This document shows, in pieces, positions 50,143-58,896 of a stretch of DNA of 64,000 nt; position 1 is the first letter of the stretch; each line of letters opens with the position of its first letter. The notes under the pieces were generated by a model. The model ran no database searches. It was not told where the DNA came from and saw only the letters and a program-made list of their open reading frames with translations. The stretch comes from Natrinema saccharevitans (GTDB taxonomy: Archaea > Halobacteriota > Halobacteria > Halobacteriales > Natrialbaceae), in the NCBI RefSeq assembly GCF_001953745.1, contig NZ_LWLN01000001.1:1116001-1180000 (forward strand). The letters run 5' to 3'. The position numbers and the translations under genes were made by a program.

Positions 50143-50739
50143 TTACTGGTTTTGCTCCCGGTCGCGTCGGCCCACGAACGTCTGGTATTTGAGATCGTCG
50201 TCGCGTAGCTCCTCGAGGATGCGCTCGACGAGGATCTCGTCGGGGTCGTGCAGCCCCGAGACGCGCTCGGATAGCTCCTCGAAGCTCTCGAAGGGTTTGC
50301 GCTTTCGCTCGTCGAGGATGCCGTTGCGGAGTTTCTTCCCGATCCCCGGCAGCAGGTTCAGTTGGTGGAGCCGCAGCGTGATCGGCTGGGCGTCGTTGTA
50401 GAAGTCGACGAACCGCTCCTCGTTCTCCTCGACCAGATCGGCCACGACGTACTCGAGTTCCGATTGGGCACCCGAGGAGAGGTCCTCGTACTCGACGCGG
50501 TGACACTCGGTGACGATGCCGCGCTCGGCGGGCGGTTCGACGACGACTTCGCTGCCGATCGTGAGTCGCTCGTCCTCGTCGAAGGCGACCTGATAGAGCT
50601 GGAAGTCCTCGATTCCGACGGCGTACCCTGCCGGTGACTTCTCGTACTGCGGTCGGCCGTCGTCAGACAGCCCGTGGGCGAGGTAATCCAACACGACCGC
50701 GCGCCGAACGTCCGTCTCGTCGCCATCGGCTTCGCTCAT
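50143..50739 (-). CDS. DUF655 family protein (predicted nucleic-acid binding)
   Basis: A 198-residue archaeal protein (COG1491). An N-terminal OB-like beta region is followed by a helix-hairpin-helix in LNLLPGIGKKLRNGILDERKRKPFESFEEL (about 131-160), typical of DNA/RNA-binding domains. The family lies beside rpoF and L21e in many archaea, as here, suggesting a role in translation or transcription. Function undetermined experimentally as far as I know. ATG 50739. Confidence 0.9.
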   Translation of the reverse strand: MSEADGDETDVRRAVVLDYLAHGLSDDGRPQYEKSPAGYAVGIEDFQLYQVAFDEDERLTIGSEVVVEPPAERGIVTECHRVEYEDLSSGAQSELEYVVADLVEENEERFVDFYNDAQPITLRLHQLNLLPGIGKKLRNGILDERKRKPFESFEELSERVSGLHDPDEILVERILEELRDDDLKYQTFVGRRDREQNQ

Positions 50740-50860
50740 TGGTTTACGATACGTCGAGGCCGCACTTAAAGAGTCGGCTCGCTTTCAGTCGGCCGGACGA
50801 AACATCCGACGTCGTCGGCGGCCGGTCCGTCTGGTCGGGACGCTCGAGACCGACCGGTCA

Positions 50861-50939
50861 TACGGACTGGTGTAACGATGTCCCGACGCAACCGCCGCCC
50901 GGGTGCGGTTGCGCCGGCAATGACTGACAGTAAACCGTC
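50861..50939. repeat. Palindromic MITE-like element, family 2, on the rpoF stop codon
   Basis: A 79-bp element beginning tacggactggtgtaacgatg and ending gacagtaaaccgtc, with the inner hairpin ggcgcaaccgcc-type stem. Flanking triplets are tca at 50858-50860 and tca at 50940-50942, a perfect direct repeat. The latter is the TGA stop of rpoF on the minus strand. Confidence 0.82.
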
Positions 50940-51296
50940 TCAGGCGTACTGTGCGACGACGTTGAGAATCTCGTCGAGTTCGTCCCCCGACAGCGAGTAG
51001 CGCTGCTTTGCGTACACCGACCGGAGTTCGTCCCGGTCGCGCGGCAGGAGGTTGGCGATCTTGTACGCGGTCGGCTCGTCTACCTTCTCCAAGTCCTGGA
51101 GGTCGTCGACCAGCGCCTGGGCCTCCGCCGGCTCCAGGACCGCGAACCGATTGGCGTGTTCGATCGCTCGCGCGAGTTCGTACCGCAGCTCGCGGTCCTC
51201 GTCCATCGCGCGTTCGGCTTCGATGTCGGCGAGCAGCTCCTTCGTCTCCGAGACCGTCAGGAACTCCTCGTCGACGATCTCTTTGAAGATCGTCAT
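50940..51296 (-). CDS. rpoF: RNA polymerase subunit Rpo4 (RpoF, Rpb4-like)
   Basis: A 118-residue stalk subunit of archaeal RNA polymerase that pairs with Rpo7 (RpoE). The N-terminal tip-associated part (IFKEIVDEEFLTVSETKELL) and the C-terminal HRDC-like helical domain (TAYKIANLLPRDRDELRSVYAKQRY) are standard. It follows L21e by five bases, forming the conserved archaeal L21e-rpoF-DUF655 operon. The stop codon is part of the family 2 repeat flank. Confidence 0.93.
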   Translation of the reverse strand: MTIFKEIVDEEFLTVSETKELLADIEAERAMDEDRELRYELARAIEHANRFAVLEPAEAQALVDDLQDLEKVDEPTAYKIANLLPRDRDELRSVYAKQRYSLSGDELDEILNVVAQYA

Positions 51297-51301
51297 CCTG
51301 C

Positions 51302-51610
51302 TTAGATCCGGCTCTTTTCCTGATTCTGTGCGCGCATGTGAGCCGCGGCGACGAGCAGGGTCTTGTCCTTGCCGCCGTCGTTGATCGCGACCTTGAAGAC
51401 GCTGCCCTGTTTGCCGACGACTTCGCCGGTGCGACCGTCGAATCGCGGGTGGAAGCGACCGTCGGAGACGCTGGGGTCGATCTTCAGGTGGACTTTCTCA
51501 CCCTCCTCGTACTCCTGAATCGCGCGCTGTGGCGGCGACGTACCGCGGTCTCGAGGATCGTTCGCGAGCTTCTTCCGGGTTCCCTGACGAGGGCCATTAG
51601 ATTTCGGCAT
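51302..51610 (-). CDS. rpl21e: Ribosomal protein L21e
   Basis: A 102-residue large-subunit protein. N-terminal [24 protein letters not shown] and the central [23 protein letters not shown] are diagnostic of eL21. It starts at ATG 51610; the longer in-frame extension upstream is rejected. First gene of the L21e-rpoF transcription unit, with DUF655 downstream beyond a repeat. Confidence 0.95.
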   Translation of the reverse strand: MPKSNGPRQGTRKKLANDPRDRGTSPPQRAIQEYEEGEKVHLKIDPSVSDGRFHPRFDGRTGEVVGKQGSVFKVAINDGGKDKTLLVAAAHMRAQNQEKSRI

Positions 51611-51822
51611 AGTCGTACGCCCGCTTTGTCCGGTGACGGTTATAAAACACACGTATTCCACCCACCAGCTGTATCGGGATCCACGCCCAGCGGCGTTGGC
51701 CTCGACTCGCGTCCGCTCACGAGTTGGCGGTACGTCGCACGTCCCCCGAGACCGTCGGTCCCGCACTGTCGACGGACGGCCGAGACGGTGCGTTTACACC
51801 CGTCCCGGCCGAAGCGCCGACA

Positions 51823-52659
51823 ATGAGAGACCCAGACGGACTGATCGCCCGAGCGGGCGTGCGGGGCGATCCGGACCGCGATCAACACTTCCTCGTCGAC
51901 GATCGGGTGCTGGACCGGCTGCCGACCTACCTCGAGGAGATCGGTGCGGACGCGAGTCACCTGCTCGAGATCGGCGGGGGAACGGGCGCACTGACAGACC
52001 GACTGCTCGCGGTCGGCGACGAGGTGACCGTCGTCGAGCGCGACCGCGAACTCGCCGCCTTCCTGCGCGAGGAGTTCGCCGACGAGATCGCGGCCGACGA
52101 GCTGACCGTGATCGAGGGCGACGCCCTCGAGGTCGACCTGCCCGACTTTACCGCGTCGGTCTCGAACCTCCCCTACGGCGTCTCGAGCGAGATCGCGTTT
52201 CGGCTCTTTCCGGAGAAGGAGCCGCTCGTGTTGATGTTTCAGCAGGAGTTCGCCGAGCGGATGGTCGCCGAGCCCGGAACGTCGGAGTACGGCCGGCTCT
52301 CGGTCTCGAGCCAGCACTACGCCGACGTCGAACTCGTCGAGTCGATCCCCAAGGAGGCGTTCGATCCCCAGCCCGCCGTCCGGAGCGCGGTGGTCCGGGC
52401 CATCCCGCGCGAGCCCGACTACACGGTCGCGGACGAGGACTTTTTCCTGCGGTTCGTCAAGGCCGTGTTCACCCAGCGCCGGAAGACGGTCCGCAACGCC
52501 GTCCGGAACACGGCCCACATCTCCGGGCTCGGCGACCCGGACGCGGTCGTCGAGGCGGCCGACGAGGACCTGCTTCGCAAGCGGCCCGACGCGATGGCAC
52601 CGGCGGAGTTTGCCGCGCTGGCTTCGCTCGCGCGGGACGTCGGCGAACCCGAGACGTAG
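51823..52659 (+). CDS. rsmA: 16S rRNA dimethyladenosine transferase KsgA/RsmA
   Basis: A 278-residue SAM-dependent enzyme that dimethylates two adjacent adenines in helix 45 of 16S rRNA. Features are DQHFLVDDRVLDRL at the N terminus, the SAM motif LEIGGGTGALTDRLL (about 46-60), ERDREL, and the catalytic SNLPYGVSSEI (about 114-124, NLPY). The C-terminal helical part includes FTQRRKTVRNAVR. ATG 51823 (MRDPDGLI) is chosen over upstream in-frame starts. It diverges from L21e, a common archaeal arrangement. Confidence 0.93.
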   Translation: MRDPDGLIARAGVRGDPDRDQHFLVDDRVLDRLPTYLEEIGADASHLLEIGGGTGALTDRLLAVGDEVTVVERDRELAAFLREEFADEIAADELTVIEGDALEVDLPDFTASVSNLPYGVSSEIAFRLFPEKEPLVLMFQQEFAERMVAEPGTSEYGRLSVSSQHYADVELVESIPKEAFDPQPAVRSAVVRAIPREPDYTVADEDFFLRFVKAVFTQRRKTVRNAVRNTAHISGLGDPDAVVEAADEDLLRKRPDAMAPAEFAALASLARDVGEPET

Positions 52660-52780
52660 TCGGTTGCGGGCCCGGGACCTAACGCCGGGTCGAGGCGGCT
52701 CGAGCCGACCACTCGGGCGGGGGCGGAGTAACCAACGAATACTCAAAGCTGCACGGCCGAGGAACCCGGGAGACGAACGC

Positions 52781-53920
52781 ATGTCAGTACTGACGCGGCT
52801 CGACTGGCTCTCGGAGGTGTTTTCGACGGTCCCGCTTCGGCTCGCGGTGTCCCTCGTCGCGGTCGGGCTCGTCTTCGCCGTCCTGCTCACCTACCGCCGG
52901 CTACACGCGCGCGTCGCAGAGCGAACGCGACCGCTGTACGCGGACGTCGTCTCGGTGGCGGTGCTGGTCGGGGCCTGTGCGGTCAGCGCCGGCGTCGTCC
53001 TGGGCGTCTGGGACCGCACCGACGAGGTCCGCCAGCTCTTCGTGGGACTCGATCCGGGCGGCGACACCGTTCCGCGCGCGGTCTTTTCGTTCATTCTGCT
53101 CGTCCTGACCGTCATCGTCACACGGTTCGTCCGACGGATCATCGAGGAGGTGATGGACTCGACGGCCGCGGTCACCGAACATCAGCGACAGATCACCCAC
53201 CGGCTCTCGCAGGTGATCATCTGGACCGTCGCGCTGGTCGTGATCCTCGGCATCTGGATCGAGGACCTCGGCAGCCTGCTCGTCGGGGCCGGCTTCCTCG
53301 GGATCGTGCTGGGCATGGCGGCCCGGCAGACGCTGGGGACGATGCTGTCGGGGTTCGTCCTGATGTTCGCCCGACCGTTCGAGATCGGCGACTGGATCGA
53401 AGTCGAGGGCGACGAGGGGATCGTCACCGACATCTCGATCGTCAACACCCGCATCCGGTCGTTCGACGGCGAGTACATCATGATCCCCAACGACGTCATC
53501 GCCTCGAGCATGGTGACGAACCGCTCGAAGCGGGGCCGCCTGCGGATCGAAGTCGAGGTCGGCGTCGATTACGGAACCGACGTCGATCGGGCCGCGTCGC
53601 TCGCCGAGTCGGCGATCGGGGAGGTCGACGAGGTGCTGTCCGCGCCGTCGCCGCAGGTCGTCGGGAAGTCCTTCGGCGACTCGGCGGTGATCCTCGGCGT
53701 GCGCTTCTGGATCGACAAGCCGAGCGCCAGACGCTACTGGGAGGCCCGGACCGCCGCGATCGCCGCGGTCAAGCGAGCCTTCGAAGACGAGGGGATCAAG
53801 ATCCCGTTCCCGCAGCGGGAACTCTCGGGCCGCGCCGAGACCGGGGGGTTCCGGATCGCCGACGAGTCGGAGCGCGAACGGAGCGATGAACACCGCATGC
53901 AGACACCGGAGGAACGATAG
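52781..53920 (+). CDS. MscS-family mechanosensitive ion channel
   Basis: A 379-residue membrane protein. Four transmembrane segments lie in the first ~200 residues. The MscS pore helix and beta domain follow: LLVGAGFLGIVLGMAARQTLG then MFARPFEIGDWIEVEGDEGIV and SFDGEYIMIPNDVIASS. A cytoplasmic C-terminal domain ends with a hydrophilic tail. Such channels release solutes on hypo-osmotic shock, relevant for a halophile. The stop codon TAG directly abuts the ATG of the next gene, indicating translational coupling. Confidence 0.92.
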   Translation: MSVLTRLDWLSEVFSTVPLRLAVSLVAVGLVFAVLLTYRRLHARVAERTRPLYADVVSVAVLVGACAVSAGVVLGVWDRTDEVRQLFVGLDPGGDTVPRAVFSFILLVLTVIVTRFVRRIIEEVMDSTAAVTEHQRQITHRLSQVIIWTVALVVILGIWIEDLGSLLVGAGFLGIVLGMAARQTLGTMLSGFVLMFARPFEIGDWIEVEGDEGIVTDISIVNTRIRSFDGEYIMIPNDVIASSMVTNRSKRGRLRIEVEVGVDYGTDVDRAASLAESAIGEVDEVLSAPSPQVVGKSFGDSAVILGVRFWIDKPSARRYWEARTAAIAAVKRAFEDEGIKIPFPQRELSGRAETGGFRIADESERERSDEHRMQTPEER

Positions 53921-54493
53921 ATGGGACTCGAGGAACAACGCGATGTCGAGACCGACGTGTATCAGCCGGCCGAGGACTCGCAGCTGTTGGCCGAGGCGGT
54001 CTGTGACCGGCTCGAGGGGGCCGATCGCGTCCTCGAGGTCGGCACGGGCTCGGGGTTCGTCGCCGGCCGGATCGCCGCCGAGACCGACGCTCGCGTGATT
54101 GCGTCGGACCTGAACCCCCACGCCGTCCGCCAGGCCCGAGGCGAGGGCGTCGAAACGGTGCGTGGAGATCTCGTCTCGCCGTTCCGCGACGGCAGTTTCG
54201 ACGCGGTCGCGTTCAACCCGCCCTACCTGCCGACCGATCCGGACAACGAGTGGGACGACTGGATGGAACGCGCCCTGTCGGGCGGCGAGGACGGCCGGGC
54301 GGTCATCGACCCCTTCCTCGAGGCGGTCGGGCGCGTCCTCGCGCCCGACGGGGTCGTCTACCTGCTCGTGAGCAGCCTCACCGGCGTCGACGAGGTCGTC
54401 GAACGGGCCGGCGAGGAGGGCTTCAGCGCCGTCGCCGTCGCCGACGAGTCGTTCCCCTTCGAGACGCTGACGGTACTCGAGTTGCTTCGGTAA
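53921..54493 (+). CDS. HemK2/Mtq2-like protein methyltransferase
   Basis: A 190-residue class I SAM methyltransferase. YQPAEDSQLLAEAV at the N terminus, VLEVGTGSGFVAGRI (motif I), ASDLNPHAV, and the catalytic AFNPPYLPTD (NPPY) identify the HemK/Mtq2 group. In eukaryotes and archaea this group methylates the GGQ glutamine of the release factor, with a Trm112-like partner in some species. ATG 53921 begins immediately after the MscS stop. The ksgA-MscS-HemK2 grouping is common in haloarchaea. Confidence 0.9.
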   Translation: MGLEEQRDVETDVYQPAEDSQLLAEAVCDRLEGADRVLEVGTGSGFVAGRIAAETDARVIASDLNPHAVRQARGEGVETVRGDLVSPFRDGSFDAVAFNPPYLPTDPDNEWDDWMERALSGGEDGRAVIDPFLEAVGRVLAPDGVVYLLVSSLTGVDEVVERAGEEGFSAVAVADESFPFETLTVLELLR

Positions 54494-54639
54494 TCGCGAT
54501 CGGCGTTTCTCCACTGTGCCGGCTGTTGACGCGGCCCTCGGTGCGAACGCTCGAGCGTCCGGAAACCCGCAAGAATTACTGCAGTGTATTAGTATGGATG
54601 GAAAATATTAAGCGTCGGTATAGCCTAGTCGGGGCTACG

Positions 54640-55644
54640 ATGACTGAGTACGTTTCGACCACGCCGGGGCTCTATCCGCTCCCGGACTGGGCGAAAGACG
54701 ATCTCTCGGATCTCAAGGGACACCAGAAACACGACCTCATCAGCGGCGACGAGGGCGAGGCAATCACCGCCGCCTACGAGCAGGCCCGCGAGGAGGTCGT
54801 CGGCGTCCAACAGGACGCCGGCCTCGATCGGATCGTCGAGGGCCAACTGCGCTGGGACGACATGCTCGCCCATCCGCTGGCCGTCGCCGACGCCGTCGAG
54901 ACCCGCGGGATCGTCCGCTACTACGACAACAACAACTTCTACCGGGAGCCGGTCGTCACCGACGACCTCGAGCCGACCGGCGACGTCGCCGCGGAACTCG
55001 AGGCCCTCGTCGAACTGACCGACGGCGAGGACCTGCAGGCCGTCCTCCCCGGCCCGTACTCGCTGTTCGATCTCGCGACCGACGAGCGCTACGGCGACGA
55101 CGCCGACTTCCTCGGCGCGATCACCGAGTTCCTCGCGGGAGAGGTCGAGACCTTCCCCGCGGTCGAGACGCTGTTCCTGCTCGAGCCCTCGCTGGTCGAG
55201 TCCGCGCCCGCGGACGGGCTGGACGAACGCGCCAGCGAGGCGATCGACCGGGTCGCGAGCGCGACCGACGCCGAGGTCGTCGTCCAGCCCTACTGGGGCG
55301 CACTCGAGGAGAAGGTCTATGCACACCTGCTCGATGCGGACATCGACGCGGTCGGCTTCGACTTCGTCGCGAATCAGGACGACAACGTCTACAACCTCCA
55401 GGAGTACGGCGCGACCGACGACGTCGCGCTCGGGCTCGCGGACGGCCAGAACACGCTCGTCGAGGACCCCGAAGCGATCCGTGACCGGGTCGAGTGGGTC
55501 GAGGGCCAGCTCGGGGTCACCGACTTCGAGACGGTCTACCTGACGACCAACACCGAGACGTTCTACCTGCCCTACGCCAAGTACGTGGAGAAACTCGAGG
55601 CCCTTGCGGAGGCCGCGGACCTCGCGGAGGTGACCGCAGCATGA
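54640..55644 (+). CDS. Methionine synthase MetE-like subunit, N-terminal-type paralogue
   Basis: A 334-residue member of the UROD/MetE superfamily (COG0620 type), beginning MTEYVSTTPGLYPLPDWAKDDL. It has the barrel landmarks EGQLRWDDMLAHPL and VLPGPYSLFDLAT, and VVQPYWGALEEKVY where the catalytic partner has HVCYGD. The His-Cys zinc ligands are thus absent here, suggesting it binds the methyl donor or supports the partner. Expressed with the downstream zinc-containing gene (4-bp ATGA overlap). Upstream AT-rich aaaatattaag near 54603 is a TATA candidate. Confidence 0.85.
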   Translation: MTEYVSTTPGLYPLPDWAKDDLSDLKGHQKHDLISGDEGEAITAAYEQAREEVVGVQQDAGLDRIVEGQLRWDDMLAHPLAVADAVETRGIVRYYDNNNFYREPVVTDDLEPTGDVAAELEALVELTDGEDLQAVLPGPYSLFDLATDERYGDDADFLGAITEFLAGEVETFPAVETLFLLEPSLVESAPADGLDERASEAIDRVASATDAEVVVQPYWGALEEKVYAHLLDADIDAVGFDFVANQDDNVYNLQEYGATDDVALGLADGQNTLVEDPEAIRDRVEWVEGQLGVTDFETVYLTTNTETFYLPYAKYVEKLEALAEAADLAEVTAA

Positions 55645-56714
55645 CAAACGAGAACAAAGATCAGTTCCGACCGGACGACCACGAGAACGACCACTTCCTG
55701 CTGACGACCGTCGTCGGCTCTTACCCCAAGCCCAAGTGGCTCAACCGCGCGAAGGATCTCTACGAGGACGAAAACAGCGACTTCGACGAGGACAACTGGC
55801 AGGAAGCGCAAGACGACGCGGCCCGCCTGATCACGGCCGAACACGAGCGCGCGGGCTTAGACGTCGTCGTCGACGGCGAGATGCGGCGCAACGAGATGGT
55901 CGAGTTCTTCGCCCACCGGATCGAGGGCTACGAGTTCAACGGCCCCGTCAAGGTCTGGGGCCACAACTACTTCGACAAGCCCTCCGTGGTCTCGGAGGTC
56001 GAGTACGACGACTCCTGGCTGGTCGACGAGTACGAGTTCACCGCGGCCGCCACCGATCGCCCGGTCAAGGTCCCGATCACCGGCCCCTACACGCTCGCGA
56101 ACTGGTCGTTCAACGAGGCCTACGAGGACGACGACGAACTCACCCTCGAGCTGGCCGACCTCGTCAACGAGGAGATCGAGAAGCTCGTCGACGCCGGCGC
56201 GCGCTACATCCAGATCGACGAGCCCGCGCTCGCGACGACGCCGGACGACCACGCCATCGTCGGCGAGGCCCTCGAACACATCGTCGCCGACATCCCCGAA
56301 GAGGTCCGAATCGGCCTCCACGTCTGTTACGGCGACTACTCCCGGATCTACCCCGAGATCCTCGAGTTCCCCGTCGACGAGTTCGACCTCGAACTGGCCA
56401 ACGGCGACTACGAACAGCTCGACGTCTTCAAGGACCCCGAGTTCTCCAAGGACCTCGCGCTCGGCGTCACCGACGCCCACGTCGCCGAGGTCGAATCGGT
56501 CGAACAGATCGAGGAAAACATCAAGAAAGGGCTCGAGGTCGTCCCGCCGGAACAGCTGGTCGTCTCGCCGGACTGCGGCGTGAAGCTGCTGCCGCGTGAC
56601 GTCGCCTACGGCAAGATGGCGAACATGGTCCAGGCCGCCCGCAACGTCGAAGAAGCCCTCGACGCGGGCGACATCGATATCGAGCGCGGCGCGCCGACGC
56701 CCGCCGACGACTGA
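55641..56714 (+). CDS. metE: Methionine synthase, cobalamin-independent type (MetE catalytic domain)
   Basis: A 357-residue enzyme that methylates homocysteine to methionine. TTVVGSYPKP at the N terminus, the IQIDEPALA motif, and zinc ligands in GLHVCYGDYS (His and Cys) and VVSPDCGVKLL (second Cys) are all present. It corresponds to the C-terminal half of bacterial MetE. Short archaeal forms do not use methyltetrahydrofolate directly in some lineages (established for methanogens), so the methyl donor here is open. ATG 55641 overlaps the preceding stop (ATGA), showing tight co-expression. Confidence 0.92.
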   Translation: MTNENKDQFRPDDHENDHFLLTTVVGSYPKPKWLNRAKDLYEDENSDFDEDNWQEAQDDAARLITAEHERAGLDVVVDGEMRRNEMVEFFAHRIEGYEFNGPVKVWGHNYFDKPSVVSEVEYDDSWLVDEYEFTAAATDRPVKVPITGPYTLANWSFNEAYEDDDELTLELADLVNEEIEKLVDAGARYIQIDEPALATTPDDHAIVGEALEHIVADIPEEVRIGLHVCYGDYSRIYPEILEFPVDEFDLELANGDYEQLDVFKDPEFSKDLALGVTDAHVAEVESVEQIEENIKKGLEVVPPEQLVVSPDCGVKLLPRDVAYGKMANMVQAARNVEEALDAGDIDIERGAPTPADD

Positions 56715-56803
56715 GCGAGACTTCCCTTTTCGGTACTCGTCGCGGGCGTCGGCCGGCGAGACCACCGCAAAGCGCTAACTACCGGGCCGGTGAACGGCCG
56801 TCC

Positions 56804-57943
56804 ATGACCCTCGAGGTCGGTGTACTCGGCTACCGGTTTATGGGCAAGGCACACGCGAACGCGATGGCGCGGCTGCCGATGTTCTTCCCGGACGCGCCGG
56901 AGATCGAACGCTCGGTGCTTGTCGGCCGCGACGAGGAGGCGCTCGCCGACGCCGCCGATCGGTTCGGCTTCGAATCGACCGCGACCGACTGGCGCGCGGT
57001 CGTCGACGACGTCGACGCCTTCTACAACCTCGGTCCGAACCACGTCCACGCCGAGCCGTCGATCGCCGCCCTCGAGGCCGGCACCCCCGTGTTCTGCGAG
57101 AAGCCGCTCGCGCCGACGCTCGAGGAGGCAGAGGCGATGGCCGAAACGGCCCGGGAGGCCGGCGACGACGTGCCCGCCGGCTGTGCGTTCAACTACCGGT
57201 TCGTCCCCGCGATCCGGTACGCCAAGGAGCTGCTCGAGGCGGGCGACCTCGGCGAGATCCACCACGTCCGCGGGCGCTACTTACAGGACTGGCTGGTCGA
57301 CCCCGACGCGCCGTGGTCGTGGCGCAACGACGAGGACATGGCGGGGTCGGGTGCGCTGGGCGACCTCGGCGCGCACACCGTCGACCTCCTGCGCTTTCTC
57401 GTGGGTGACGACGACCTCGCCGGCGAGATCGAACGCGTCAGCGGTCACTTGGGGACGTTCGTCGAGGAGCGGCCGGTCGAAGACGGCGGCGAGGGCGGGG
57501 ACCCGGAGACCCGCCCCGTCACCGTCGACGACGCCTACACCGCCCAGCTCGAGTTCGCGAACGGCGCGCTGGGTACCCTCGAGGGGTCGCGGTTCGCGAC
57601 GGGGCACAAGAACGACCACACCCTCGAGATCCACGGCTCGAGTGGGAGCCTGCGGTTCTCGCTCGAGCGGCTGAACGAACTCGAGGTGCTCCGGGAGGGC
57701 GACCGGGGGTACGAGACGATCCTCGTGACCGACGAAGACGACCCCTACGTCGACCACTGGTGGCCGCCGGGCCACGTGTTGGGGTGGGAACACACCTTCG
57801 TGCACGAGAACTACGAGTTTCTCAGCGCCGTCGCGCGCGGCGAGTCGTTCGCGCCGAGTTTCGCGGACGGGCTCACCGCCCAGCGGGTCCTCGACGCGAT
57901 CGAACGCAGCGACGAGCGGGGAGAGTGGATCGACCTCGAGTGA
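56804..57943 (+). CDS. Gfo/Idh/MocA-family NAD(P)-dependent oxidoreductase
   Basis: A 379-residue sugar or inositol dehydrogenase-like protein. The N-terminal Rossmann motif is GVLGYRFMGKAHANA. EKPLAPTLEEAEAM contains the catalytic Lys of the EKP motif; LGDLGAHTVDLLRFL carries the conserved GxH segment. Substrate unknown (myo-inositol, xylose, glucose or dehydro sugars are typical). No sugar operon is adjacent. Internal acidic loop (about 222-238) is a halophilic insertion. Confidence 0.87.
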   Translation: MTLEVGVLGYRFMGKAHANAMARLPMFFPDAPEIERSVLVGRDEEALADAADRFGFESTATDWRAVVDDVDAFYNLGPNHVHAEPSIAALEAGTPVFCEKPLAPTLEEAEAMAETAREAGDDVPAGCAFNYRFVPAIRYAKELLEAGDLGEIHHVRGRYLQDWLVDPDAPWSWRNDEDMAGSGALGDLGAHTVDLLRFLVGDDDLAGEIERVSGHLGTFVEERPVEDGGEGGDPETRPVTVDDAYTAQLEFANGALGTLEGSRFATGHKNDHTLEIHGSSGSLRFSLERLNELEVLREGDRGYETILVTDEDDPYVDHWWPPGHVLGWEHTFVHENYEFLSAVARGESFAPSFADGLTAQRVLDAIERSDERGEWIDLE

Positions 57944-57995
57944 GTTCGGTCCCTCGAGATAGGCAAGTTGGGTTTTGGGTCGGACCGCCACAGCC

Positions 57996-58331
57996 GACGT
58001 GCGGTGGCGCACGCTGTCGACTGCTCGAGTGAGAACGAGAGCAGTCGACGACACCGTGCGAGGGATGAGTGAACGCCGCCAGGCGTGAACGAATCGGTTG
58101 GGGAGGGTGTGGAGACTCCGTGCAGCCACGATAGCAGAACGACCCTCTCCTTCCCAACATCGCAGTCGATACGGACTTCCCTGCTATCGTGGCAACGGGG
58201 AATAACCACGTCCTCCCCAGCCGATTCGCTCTCTCCTTTCAGTCGGTCGCTCATCCCTCGCGCAGAGTCGTGTCGCGGTTCGTTACTCACTCACCGCGAC
58301 ACAGCGCGCGCCACCGCACGCCGGGTGGTCG
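57996..58331. repeat. Long imperfect inverted repeat (about 336 bp)
   Basis: Three paired arm segments are visible: gacgtgcggtggcgc (57996 on) with gcgcgccaccgcacgcc (58315-58331); tgcgagggatgagt (58057-58070) with gctcatccctcgcg (58249-58262); and gaacgaatcggttgggga (from 58087) with its partner in 58207-58232. A perfect 13-bp inner pair gccacgatagcag/ctgctatcgtggc (58124-58136, 58181-58193) is near the centre. A separate 10-bp hairpin (tcgactgctc) is near 58017-58049. The structure fills most of the 513-bp gap between the oxidoreductase and the thioesterase. It is non-coding and looks like a MITE or degenerate IS remnant. Confidence 0.65.
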
Positions 58332-58456
58332 GTTCGGCGCGAGACGTCGCCTGGCCCCGAGAACGGTAGCTCGAATCGTACGCCGACGAACTGCGTGACT
58401 CGAGCGGCCGACCGAGTTCGCAACGTATTCGCCGTGGCACCCCCTCTCACAGATCG

Positions 58457-58849
58457 ATGGCGGCCTACGAGACGACGATCGACGTCAGGACCGACGACCT
58501 CGGGCGCAGCGGCCACGTCAACAACTCGAAGTTCGTCGCCTACACCGACCTCGCGCGGGACCGGTATCTCGCGAGTCACGGCTACGGCCCCGACGACCTC
58601 GCTCATCTGGTCGTCCGCCTCGAGGTCGAGTACGAGCGGGCGCTCGCGTCGCTGACGCCGGTCACCGTCGGAATCGACGTGACCGCCGTCGGCGAGACGA
58701 GTTTCACGCTCGAGTACGAACTCCGGGACGACGACGCGGTCGTCGCGACGGTCACCACGGTAGCGGTCACGGTCGACGGGGACGGCCCGACGCCGCTCCC
58801 GGACTCGCTGCGCGAGGGACTGAGTGCCGACCTCGAGGCGGTGACCTGA
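58457..58849 (+). CDS. Acyl-CoA thioesterase (4HBT hotdog fold)
   Basis: A 130-residue single hotdog domain. The signature TDDLGRSGHVNNSKFVAYTDLARDRYL (residues 12-38) includes the Asp/Gly-His-Val-Asn-Asn motif of 4-hydroxybenzoyl-CoA thioesterase-type enzymes (YbgC/FcbC-like). It hydrolyses acyl-CoA or similar thioesters as a homotetramer in the family. The substrate is unknown. Confidence 0.85.
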   Translation: MAAYETTIDVRTDDLGRSGHVNNSKFVAYTDLARDRYLASHGYGPDDLAHLVVRLEVEYERALASLTPVTVGIDVTAVGETSFTLEYELRDDDAVVATVTTVAVTVDGDGPTPLPDSLREGLSADLEAVT

Positions 58850-58896
58850 CGCCAGCCGTCGCGTTCCGGGGGACGATCGGGCGGACTCGACGGCCT

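Noticed and set aside
57944-58457. Possible structured RNA gene such as RNase P RNA or 7S RNA
   Set aside because: No conserved RNase P or SRP sequence blocks were found; the region is dominated by a long inverted repeat instead.
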